From Candidatus Cloacimonadota bacterium (lineage in GTDB: Bacteria; Cloacimonadota; Cloacimonadia; Cloacimonadales; Cloacimonadaceae): DNA of 5,133 nt. How positions within the stretch are numbered: the first letter of the stretch is position 1; each line of letters begins with the position of its first letter. A program made the translations under genes and the position numbers. The stretch covers positions 1-5,133 of the forward strand of contig JALNXT010000137.1 in NCBI GenBank assembly GCA_023230245.1. Direction: 5' to 3'. The notes beneath the pieces are model-generated. The model was not told where the DNA came from, ran no database searches, and saw only the letters and a program-made list of their open reading frames with translations. Shown here in pieces: positions 1 to 5,133 of this stretch.

Positions 1-1
1 G

Positions 2-286
2 AAGGTGCCATCAGGGCAAAAACATGAGCTCTGCAGAGGCGTGCACGCCGAACAGAATGCCATCATCCAGGCTGCGATAAATGGTTCTTCCACCCGCGGT
101 GCATCGCTGTATTGCACGCATCAGCCCTGTAGTATCTGTGCCCGTTTGATTATCAATGCCGAGATCAAGATGGTGTTTGTAAGCGAAACATATCCCGATG
201 CCCTGGGTGAACAGCTTTTCAAAGAGGCAGGTGTGCAGCTTATTCAGTTTATACCCGCCACGGATGAACTAAAGAAGTTGATATAA
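2..286 (+). CDS. dCMP deaminase-type cytidylate deaminase, C-terminal part (5' end outside window)
   Basis: This is the C-terminal ~94 residues of a zinc-dependent deoxycytidylate deaminase, which converts dCMP to dUMP in the cytoplasm to supply dTMP synthesis. The reading frame is open to the left edge, and family members are usually about 150-180 residues, so roughly the first half is missing. The GTG at position 5 is read as an internal valine (K-V-P-S-G), not a start. Visible signatures are HELCRGVHAEQNA, whose HAE at 44-52 supplies a zinc ligand and the catalytic glutamate, and PCSIC at 125-139, whose two cysteines complete the zinc site. The stretch LYCTHQPC and the TYPD segment after the zinc site are typical of the ComEB/dCMP deaminase family rather than cytidine or riboflavin deaminases. 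The family's usual NAGI reads NAEI here, a minor change. The stop lies four bases before the next ATG, so the gene probably heads or belongs to the same operon as the transporter. A functional link to transport is not shown. Confidence 0.9.
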   Translation, partial: KVPSGQKHELCRGVHAEQNAIIQAAINGSSTRGASLYCTHQPCSICARLIINAEIKMVFVSETYPDALGEQLFKEAGVQLIQFIPATDELKKLI

Positions 287-290
287 TATT

Positions 291-830
291 ATGAACGTAA
301 TGAAGAAGTTTAGCGTAGCAGATTTGATCATCATTGCCTCCGTCGCAGCTTTAGGTATTGCCGTGAAGCCGATTGTAGGCCCTATCTCGAAGTTTATCTC
401 CACTCCGCTCGGCATACCCGGTGGCTCACTTGCCGGCGGCTTCTATATGATGTGGCTGGTGCTTGCCGTTACTATCGTGAATAAACGTTACACAGGCACG
501 GTGTTTGGTGTGCTGCAGGCAGTATTGGTGCTCTTAGTGGGCATGGCGGGTAAACAAGGCGCCTTTTCGCTGATTAGTTACAGCTTGCCGGGCATTTTGG
601 CAGATATCGTGTTCTACCTGATTAAGCACCGCCAAAAGCTGATTACTCACTTAAGTTTAGGGGTGGTGGCAAACTTAACGGGTTCGCTAACTACTGCCGT
701 GATATTCTTTAAACTCCCTGCCGTAATGGTGGGGATAAACGTAGCTTTCGCGACTGCTTCCGGCATTATGGGAGGCTATTTGGCATACGGAACCTACAAA
801 GCTTTGGAAAAGGCAAGGATAATAAAATGA
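291..830 (+). CDS. ECF transporter S component (substrate-binding membrane subunit, substrate unknown)
   Basis: This 179-residue, very hydrophobic protein has about six predicted membrane helices (roughly residues 9-25, 45-63, 69-86, 93-111, 121-141 and 148-168), the size and topology of ECF S components. In such importers this subunit binds the vitamin or other micronutrient and topples in the membrane to deliver it. Helix 1 contains alanines at 16, 20 and 24, an AxxxA-type pattern known in S components as the surface that contacts EcfT. The segment PLGIPGGSLAGGFYMMWL (about 39-56) and the ANLTGS motif (127-132) resemble a YkoE-like or uncharacterised S family as I remember it; this is a family impression, not an alignment. 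ATG 291 is used because it follows the deaminase stop closely; ATG 300 (MKKF) is an alternative and neither has a strong Shine-Dalgarno. The stop overlaps the next start as ATGA. Identification as an S component is strongly supported by the A, A' and T genes downstream. The substrate cannot be assigned. Confidence 0.85.
   Translation: MNVMKKFSVADLIIIASVAALGIAVKPIVGPISKFISTPLGIPGGSLAGGFYMMWLVLAVTIVNKRYTGTVFGVLQAVLVLLVGMAGKQGAFSLISYSLPGILADIVFYLIKHRQKLITHLSLGVVANLTGSLTTAVIFFKLPAVMVGINVAFATASGIMGGYLAYGTYKALEKARIIK
815..819 (+). promoter_or_regulatory. Shine-Dalgarno AAGGA for the secreted SUOX-like gene
   Basis: AAGGA ends seven bases before ATG 827 and lies inside the 3' end of the S-component gene. 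It is the clearest ribosome binding site in the cassette. It supports ATG 827 as the start although that codon overlaps the upstream stop. Confidence 0.6.
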
Positions 831-1756
831 CAAGAATCTGGATACTTATGTTTATCTTAAGCATCGCCACGGTTAGCGTGAATGCTTTGGAGATTATAGA
901 CTACCGCGGGATTAGCAAGCAATTTGACAATGCCGATTTGTATAAACTGGATAGGCAAGAGCTAAAGACCAGCCGCGAGAAAGACGGGATTGTCCGGCTG
1001 AATAACTGGCAGGGTTTCCGCTTCGATCTTTGGCTGAAGCGACAAAGCTTTGGCGAGTATAACAATATCCGTTTCGAATCCGACGACCGCTATCTGGTAA
1101 GCCTTAGCCGTGCAGAGTTTGAAGCTATTGAAAGCTGGATTGTGGTGGCTCAGGATGGAGTGCCCTTTGAAGATAATTCTTTACGCTTGATATTCCCCAG
1201 CTTGCGTGAAATGCTATGGATAAGTAACCTTAAACGCATTGTGCTGGAGAACTTTGTGCCCATGCCACGCCCCACTAAGTTTATGCTGATGAAGACCTTT
1301 CTTGCCACACAGAAACTACAGACAGAGCTTAAGCCGTTTGTAGATATTGAAGGCTATTATTTCAGGGACTTTCTGCCTGCTATGAGTAAAACCGATACCC
1401 ACAAGGTGATCTTGTGCAGCCGCGATGATCTCAAACAAAACCTGGATTTCCCCTTTCACCTGGAAGGAGCCGTGCTGGAAAAAACCAAGGATGGCACTTA
1501 CAACCTGAAAAGCCCCCAAATACCAGGCGGGATGTGGGTGAAAGACATCACCTACCTGCAATGCGATGATACCGCTATCATAGAGCAAAGCTGCATAAAC
1601 AGCTTGATAAACATGCATAAGTTACTAAGCTGGGAGGTTAGCCCGGAGCTGGAGTTTACTATCCATAAAGCTGACGAAGTATTGCGAATAGGCTTTGCCG
1701 ATGCTTTAGCAGAGCCACAGGTGTTTGAAGGAGCCTTATACTTCGAGCTTAATTGA
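827..1756 (+). CDS. Secreted protein with two degenerate sulfite-oxidase-fold (molybdopterin-binding-like) domains
   Basis: This is a 309-residue protein with an N-terminal signal peptide: a hydrophobic core follows R3, and a V-N-A site after residue 20 fits signal peptidase I, so it should act outside the cytoplasmic membrane. Residues about 55-141 resemble the SUOX fold of molybdopterin oxidoreductases: WQGFRFDLWL, then a FESDDRYLVSLS strand pair, a VVAQDGVPF turn, and a closing LRLIFPS...SNLKRIVLE segment. Residues about 165-246 look like a second, more diverged copy, with GYYFRDFLP, KVILCSRDDL, and a final MWVKDITYLQC segment. The family's molybdenum-ligand cysteine should lie near the start of the domain. 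Copy 1 has no cysteine at all, and copy 2 has its first at residue 197, too late, so catalysis is unlikely. The ends overlap both neighbours (ATGA with S, TGATG with the ATPase), so it is encoded inside the ECF cassette. I infer an accessory or substrate-capturing role for the importer. The fold assignment rests on motif reading and is moderately sure. Confidence 0.7.
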   Translation: MTRIWILMFILSIATVSVNALEIIDYRGISKQFDNADLYKLDRQELKTSREKDGIVRLNNWQGFRFDLWLKRQSFGEYNNIRFESDDRYLVSLSRAEFEAIESWIVVAQDGVPFEDNSLRLIFPSLREMLWISNLKRIVLENFVPMPRPTKFMLMKTFLATQKLQTELKPFVDIEGYYFRDFLPAMSKTDTHKVILCSRDDLKQNLDFPFHLEGAVLEKTKDGTYNLKSPQIPGGMWVKDITYLQCDDTAIIEQSCINSLINMHKLLSWEVSPELEFTIHKADEVLRIGFADALAEPQVFEGALYFELN

Positions 1757-2394
1757 TGCTGATTCTAAATAAGCTAAGCGTCAGCTACCCAGAGTTAAGC
1801 GTAATAAACGCCCTCTGCCTTCAGCTTGAACCAGGGACTATTTGCGTGCTCACCGGCGCTAACGGCTGCGGGAAAAGCACCTTGCTATCTGCCATTAGCG
1901 GAGTTATCCCAGAGCATATCACCGCTACCGTAAGCGGCGAAATACAATACCAGGGAACAGATTTACGCAAAGTGGCACTAAACGAAAAGTTCCACTATCT
2001 CTGGCATGCTGGCAGCGATGCAGATAGCCAATTCTTCTTCCCCACTTGTGAAGCGGAACTGGCATTTGCTTTGGAGAATAAAGGCATCGCCCCCCAAGAG
2101 ATAAAAGACAGGATAAGCAATGCTGCTGCTTACTTTGGTCTATCAGACTATCTGCAAAGCTCGCCATTGTCGCTTAGCGGGGGACAGAAACGCCTGTTGC
2201 TCTGTGCTATCGGCAAAGCACTTAATCCCTCTCTATATCTTTTGGATGAACCGGCAAGCGGCTTATCCGGCAACTCCTTGATCTTGCTCTGTAACTGGCT
2301 AAATGAGCTTAAAGAGCAGGGAGCTATCATGCTGATCGCCGAGCATAATCCACAGCTTATCGCCATGGCGGATAGGGTGATTAACTTATCATGA
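1756..2394 (+). CDS. ECF transporter ATPase A (first ABC ATPase subunit)
   Basis: This is a cytoplasmic ATP-binding cassette subunit that would power the importer. In the 212-residue reading from ATG 1756, Walker A is GANGCGKST (34-42), the signature is LSGGQ (140-144), Walker B is LYLLDEP (160-166) with the catalytic glutamate, the D-loop follows at about 168-171, and the H-switch histidine is 197. The segment DSQFFFPTCEAELAFALEN (90-108) matches the Q-helix region typical of ECF ATPases (consensus D-D-Q-L-F-x-P-T-V-E), which separates it from generic ABC proteins. The Q-loop glutamine expected at VFQNP is replaced by H84 (YLWHAG). Most ECF ATPases are about 265-290 residues; this one stops soon after the H-switch and lacks the usual C-terminal domain. 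The start is chosen at ATG 1756, overlapping the upstream TGA as TGATG, rather than at TTG 1753; neither has a close Shine-Dalgarno, so translation is probably coupled. Confidence 0.92.
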   Translation: MLILNKLSVSYPELSVINALCLQLEPGTICVLTGANGCGKSTLLSAISGVIPEHITATVSGEIQYQGTDLRKVALNEKFHYLWHAGSDADSQFFFPTCEAELAFALENKGIAPQEIKDRISNAAAYFGLSDYLQSSPLSLSGGQKRLLLCAIGKALNPSLYLLDEPASGLSGNSLILLCNWLNELKEQGAIMLIAEHNPQLIAMADRVINLS

Positions 2395-3005
2395 TCCGTC
2401 TTGATCACCTAAACTTTGGCTACGAAGGCAAGCCACCGCTGTTCACAGAGCTAAACCTGCATATCGAGCCACAGCAGAATGTGCTGTTAACCGGAGAGAA
2501 TGGCTGTGGCAAAAGCACTTTATTGAAGCTGATTATGGGTATCTTAAGCCCGCAAAGTGGCTCTGTAATCCTTGCAGGAAACCCTGTACAGAAGCTGCAT
2601 GTAGGGCTGTTTCAGCATCTCTTTTACCAAAGCCAACCCACGCAAGATAACCTGTTGGGCATCAGCCAGCAGCAGGATTGGCAAATGTGGCAGATAGCAA
2701 TCCCCTCTTTGCCGGACTACACTGAAGATAGCGACAAGCTGTTCAGTGAACGCTCCACCGGCGAGCAAAAGCAGGATGCGCAGCGCATATTGCCCTATTT
2801 GCTAAGTAAGTTCTGGGTGTTGGACGAGCCTTTCGCCTCGTTGGATAGTGACGCCATTGATAGGCTGTTCCAGCTTCTCTCCCAAAAGATGCAAGCGCAG
2901 CCCGGAATGCTAATCGTAGCCCACGAACTGGCAGGCAAGGAAAGCTATTTTGACACGGTGCTGGAGCTAAATCACGGCAGGGTAAGAGAGCTTCCCCGTG
3001 CTTAA
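2391..3005 (+). CDS. ECF transporter ATPase A' (second ABC ATPase subunit)
   Basis: This 204-residue ABC ATPase is the likely heterodimer partner of the preceding ATPase. Walker A is GENGCGKST (35-43), the Q-loop glutamine is around residue 80 (LFYQSQ), Walker B is FWVLDEP (141-147) with glutamate 146, the D-loop is SLD (150-152), and the H-switch histidine is 178 (IVAHE). The signature motif is STGEQ (122-126) instead of LSGGQ. The region between Q-loop and signature is shorter than in the first ATPase and lacks its PTxEAELAF block, so the two are not recent duplicates. Like its partner it lacks the extra C-terminal domain of typical ECF ATPases. ATG 2391 overlaps the upstream stop as ATGA, with a possible weak ribosome site AGGGTGA at 2374-2380. 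Its end overlaps the EcfT gene by eight bases. Assignment as an ECF ATPase rests on both its motifs and its position. Confidence 0.9.
   Translation: MIRLDHLNFGYEGKPPLFTELNLHIEPQQNVLLTGENGCGKSTLLKLIMGILSPQSGSVILAGNPVQKLHVGLFQHLFYQSQPTQDNLLGISQQQDWQMWQIAIPSLPDYTEDSDKLFSERSTGEQKQDAQRILPYLLSKFWVLDEPFASLDSDAIDRLFQLLSQKMQAQPGMLIVAHELAGKESYFDTVLELNHGRVRELPRA
2984..2990 (+). promoter_or_regulatory. Probable ribosome binding site for the GTG start of ecfT
   Basis: AAGAGAG ends seven bases before GTG 2998 and is purine-rich, a weak Shine-Dalgarno match. The next in-frame methionine is residue 65, inside the membrane domain, so GTG is the only sensible start. Initiation is likely aided by coupling to the ATPase gene that ends at 3005. 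Confidence 0.4.
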
Positions 3006-3720
3006 AACGCGCTTGCATCCCCTCAATCATATCCTTATTTGCCTGGTATTCAGTAGTTTAGTATTTGCCTGTGGCGCATTGCCACGCCTATGTTTCATCC
3101 TGGGGCTTAGTATCTTATACTCTTCGGTTCGAGGGGGTTATGGCTTTATCAAAACCCTAAAGAGCCTCTGGCGCAGCCTGCCATTCATTATGTCTTTATC
3201 GGTATTACAGCTAATCTTTCGTAGCGAGGGAGAGGCTTTGTGGCACTGGGGCTTTATGCGCATCAGCAGTGGTGGGATATATTGGGCAGCGGTGATCAGC
3301 CTACGTTTGGCGACTGTGGTGCTTTGTGCAAAAGCTATATCCCGCAATAGTTTCCGCGATTTCCAAGCAGCTTTTGCCGCTATCCGTTTACCCGAAGAGT
3401 TCAGCTTCATGCTCTCCTATGGAGTGCAGCTTATCCCCAGCTTTTCTGCCAAGATAAAGGGCTTTATGCAGAGTCTGCGGATGCGGGGCATAGAACCCGC
3501 TAAGCTACCTTGGAAGCAGCGTTTAAGTGTTTACAAACTAATGTCTATTGCAGCTTTGGCGGGGATTATCAATGGCAGTACAACTGCGGCGATTGCACTG
3601 GAACTGAGGGGATTTCGCAGCAAAGGCAGACGCAGCTTTCTGCATAAGCAAAGCGTCGGGCTTGCCGACGCTTTCCTGCTTGCAGTTTTAATCCTGCTTA
3701 TCGTTTTCTGTTTGCTTTAG
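2998..3720 (+). CDS. ecfT: EcfT-type transmembrane coupling subunit
   Basis: This 240-residue integral membrane protein is the T component that joins the S subunit to the ATPase pair. It opens with TRLHPLNHIL, matching the N-terminal H/D-P-x-x-K/H motif of EcfT. It has hydrophobic helices at about 10-28, 30-44, 60-75, 92-113 and 221-240, plus a hydrophobic stretch near 182-200. Between them is the charged coupling region: LPEEFSFMLSYGVQLIP (131-147), then the first xRG motif MRG (162-164) and the second LRG (203-205). These two arginine motifs, normally Ala-Arg-Gly, sit on the coupling helices and dock into the ATPase grooves; the first residue is changed in both, but the arginines are kept. 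Length is at the short end of normal for the family. It closes the operon and is followed by a convergent gene. A 10-bp hairpin lies in its 3' coding end at 3650-3674. Confidence 0.9.
   Translation: MLKTRLHPLNHILICLVFSSLVFACGALPRLCFILGLSILYSSVRGGYGFIKTLKSLWRSLPFIMSLSVLQLIFRSEGEALWHWGFMRISSGGIYWAAVISLRLATVVLCAKAISRNSFRDFQAAFAAIRLPEEFSFMLSYGVQLIPSFSAKIKGFMQSLRMRGIEPAKLPWKQRLSVYKLMSIAALAGIINGSTTAAIALELRGFRSKGRRSFLHKQSVGLADAFLLAVLILLIVFCLL
3650..3674 (+). repeat. Perfect 10-bp inverted repeat with 5-base loop inside the 3' end of ecfT
   Basis: AAAGCGTCGG (3650-3659) pairs perfectly with CCGACGCTTT (3665-3674) around the loop GCTTG. It covers codons about 218-226, just before the last membrane helix, and ends 46 bases before the stop codon. 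After it comes CCTGC rather than a long T tract, so it is not a textbook intrinsic terminator, though it could slow transcription or protect the 3' end of the message. It could also be a small palindromic element inserted in frame. Confidence 0.6.
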
Positions 3721-3734
3721 AGCTTGTTTTAGGG

Positions 3735-3761
3735 CTGGATTCCCGCCTCCGCGGGAATGAC
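3735..3761. repeat. Palindromic intergenic repeat (ATTCCCGC-GCGGGAAT type)
   Basis: An 8-bp perfect stem, ATTCCCGC (3739-3746) and GCGGGAAT (3751-3758), encloses a CTCC loop, flanked by CTGG on the left and GAC on the right. The core CTGGATTCCCGC...GCGGGAATGAC is, from general knowledge, a dispersed palindromic repeat seen in intergenic DNA of many bacteria; the Neisseria dRS3 element shares the ATTCCC...GGGAAT ends. It fills most of the 44-base gap between the convergent genes. It may also act as a two-way transcription barrier, but neither strand has a following T tract. Confidence 0.75.
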
Positions 3762-3764
3762 AAA

Positions 3765-5133
3765 TTACTTTTCACCCAAACTTAGGTTTTTCAGTTCGGT
3801 GAGGCTTATCTCGGCATCTGTATTGCGCATAAAGGCTATCTTAACCCTATCACCGGAGCTGGTTAGAGGCAGATAGCTGCTAAGGTTACTGGTGGCGATA
3901 TAGATGATGCCGGGTTTTTCAGATAAGCTGAAATAGTAGAAAGTGCGTCCGTCTTTGATATCGCTACCGAAACGCACGATTGTCCCTTCCATCGTCTCTT
4001 TTTCCACCGAGCCTTCTTCCAAAGTGCCGATTCTGCTGCCCGCCATTGCCATCTGGAAGTTATCGCGTGCGGCTTTAACGGTTTCGCCCACGCCCACCAG
4101 CGAGAAATCCTTCACGGAGACGAAACAGAACATCTTCACCAAGCCTGCGCTATCTTTCAGGGTCATAAAGTAGGTGGCTTTCCCGTTCATATTCACCAGA
4201 ATAGGGAAGGTGGCATAGTACTTGAAGTTTTGCACCTTACCTTCGGCAGAGCGCATGGCAGCGGTTTCCGTGGCACCGGAAACGAGGTAGAGATGTGTGC
4301 TCTTATTTTTGGTATCAATCAGGGTGAATCCCACCGTGCTTTCGTCCGAACCCACGCTGGACAGTCCAGTGTAGAAATAGCTGCGCTGGTCATTCCCAAA
4401 GATAACGTTGTATCCTTCGGTAACCATCAGCATATCGCGTTTGCCAAACATAGTATTCCAGAATCCCCGCACATATTTACCCCACCAGGTAAGCTGGGGC
4501 ATCACAAAATAGGCAGGCTGCACTCTATCCACCCAAGAGGGGATATTGGCATCGCTGAAACCATCGGGGGTATTGATGAGAGGATAGTATTTAATAGCGC
4601 CAGTACCAGCATGAACAGTCGCCAAACCGGTAGCTTCCGCGCCTTGCACCCCTATTTTATGGGTGAAGGTGGTAATTGTCCAGTACGGTTCGCCATTATC
4701 GTCAATTTCAAAGGTGTCTCCCGCTAAACCCACGCCAGAGAAACCATTCATATACAAATGACGGTACAAATCCTGACCAAAGCAGGCGTTTTTCTGATAT
4801 ATATTCTTGATGGGTTTGCCATTTAGCTCACGCACAAAGGTGATGTCCTGAGGATTGGTTGCCGAAACCTTAATATATCCCGGAGTGCCATCTTTCATAT
4901 TGGTGAGCCATTTAAAGAAGCCACTGTGCAGCAGCGGTATAACCCAGAAGAGGCGTTTATCCACCATCTGAATGGTGGGTGAACCCAAAGTAACCCTGCT
5001 GCCAAGGGCAAAATCTTCGCCCAGTTTCTTCTCTGCCAAGGAAGCGGCGAAAGTTCTGTCGATAATCGGCACTTGATCGAGGTTAACCGGCGATACCAGC
5101 TCGGTAAAATTGGTGGATTCCACCTTGCCGATT
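3765..5133 (-). CDS. Large conserved protein of unknown function, C-terminal part (N-terminus outside window)
   Basis: The frame is open to the right edge of the window and reads I-G-K-V-E-S-T before the first possible start (GTG at 5123). That GTG has no convincing ribosome site, so the gene most likely continues beyond the window; at least 455 residues are visible. Counting from that GTG, notable blocks are KLGEDFALGSRVTLG (33-47), FWVIPLLHSGFFKWLTN (59-75), DLYRHLYMNG (118-127), FEIDDNGEPYW (138-148), TGLSSVGSDESTVGF (252-266), and FPILVNMNGKATYFMTLKD (306-324). The A-x-G-K-V...NG-x-x-TYFM...FVSV pattern and the earlier A-x-x-K-K-LG...WVIPL pattern look PepSY-like, an impression only. The last ~70 residues (GTIVRFGSDI to VKIAFM) could be a small OB-type beta barrel. 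I recall relatives as conserved hypothetical proteins, often with N-terminal membrane helices, but no function is known to me. No membrane segment is visible in the part present. It converges on the transporter operon and is not part of it. Confidence 0.75.
   Translation of the reverse strand, partial: IGKVESTNFTELVSPVNLDQVPIIDRTFAASLAEKKLGEDFALGSRVTLGSPTIQMVDKRLFWVIPLLHSGFFKWLTNMKDGTPGYIKVSATNPQDITFVRELNGKPIKNIYQKNACFGQDLYRHLYMNGFSGVGLAGDTFEIDDNGEPYWTITTFTHKIGVQGAEATGLATVHAGTGAIKYYPLINTPDGFSDANIPSWVDRVQPAYFVMPQLTWWGKYVRGFWNTMFGKRDMLMVTEGYNVIFGNDQRSYFYTGLSSVGSDESTVGFTLIDTKNKSTHLYLVSGATETAAMRSAEGKVQNFKYYATFPILVNMNGKATYFMTLKDSAGLVKMFCFVSVKDFSLVGVGETVKAARDNFQMAMAGSRIGTLEEGSVEKETMEGTIVRFGSDIKDGRTFYYFSLSEKPGIIYIATSNLSSYLPLTSSGDRVKIAFMRNTDAEISLTELKNLSLGEK

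Noticed and set aside
282..287. Perfect TATAAT resembling a -10 promoter box just before the S-component start
   Set aside because: It overlaps the deaminase stop codon, no reasonable -35 box lies 16-18 bases upstream, and transcription would begin inside the S gene. It is probably an AT-rich coincidence.
1400..1416. CACAAG-GTGAT-CTTGTG inverted repeat
   Set aside because: A 6-bp stem within coding sequence is expected by chance in a window of this size.
1316..1618. 100-residue open frame on the - strand
   Set aside because: It lies opposite the SUOX-like gene, which has a signal peptide, domain motifs and operon context; the antisense frame has none.
1753..1755. TTG as start of the first ATPase
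   Set aside because: It would add only one residue; ATG at 1756 overlaps the upstream stop in the common TGATG arrangement and gives the usual N-terminus.
827..1756. Active molybdenum oxidoreductase
   Set aside because: Neither SUOX-like half has a cysteine where the metal ligand belongs, and no molybdenum cofactor genes are nearby.
3739..3770. Classical rho-independent terminator between the convergent genes
   Set aside because: The stem is good, but the + strand continues with GACAAATTAC and the - strand with CCAGCCCT, so neither has a T tract. It is better described as a repeat.
4230..4727. 165-residue open frame on the + strand
   Set aside because: It is antisense to the conserved - strand gene, has no recognisable motif, and is explained as a shadow of that gene's codon pattern.

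Overview
The window is an accessory transport operon on the + strand, followed by a convergent, unrelated gene on the - strand. It is dense, non-phage, non-plasmid-like bacterial DNA. A cleaved signal peptide on one protein implies a secreted or periplasmic component. GTG initiation and tight gene overlaps fit an ordinary bacterial chromosome. The phylum cannot be fixed from sequence alone. The gene set and the convergent conserved protein suggest an uncultured anaerobe, and Cloacimonadota is a low-confidence guess.

Layout. Positions 1-286 hold the 3' half of a dCMP deaminase-type zinc enzyme, cut by the window edge. Four bases later begins a five-gene cassette (291-3720): an ECF-type substrate-binding membrane protein (S component), a secreted protein made of two degenerate sulfite-oxidase-fold (SUOX) domains, two short ABC ATPases (A and A'), and an EcfT transmembrane coupling protein. 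The cassette junctions are ATGA, TGATG, ATGA and an 8-base overlap, so the genes are almost certainly co-transcribed and translationally coupled. Between the convergent genes (3721-3764) lies a palindromic intergenic repeat. Positions 3765-5133 carry the C-terminal part of a large conserved protein of unknown function on the - strand, which runs off the window.

How the genes work together. The S protein should bind a small substrate in the membrane. EcfT would couple it to the A/A' ATPase pair, giving a complete dedicated (group I-like) ECF importer. The unusual part is the extracytoplasmic SUOX-like protein encoded between S and A. It keeps the fold signature, but I see no cysteine at the molybdenum-ligand position, so it looks like a binding or accessory protein rather than an enzyme. 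The substrate is not known. The two ATPases are minimal in length, and their departures from consensus fall on the same composite ATP site, predicting one degenerate and one consensus site.

The best candidate for an undescribed system is therefore the ECF importer with a built-in tandem SUOX-like secreted partner. I saw no RNA genes, CRISPR arrays, insertion sequences or convincing promoters. The operon promoter presumably lies upstream of the window.
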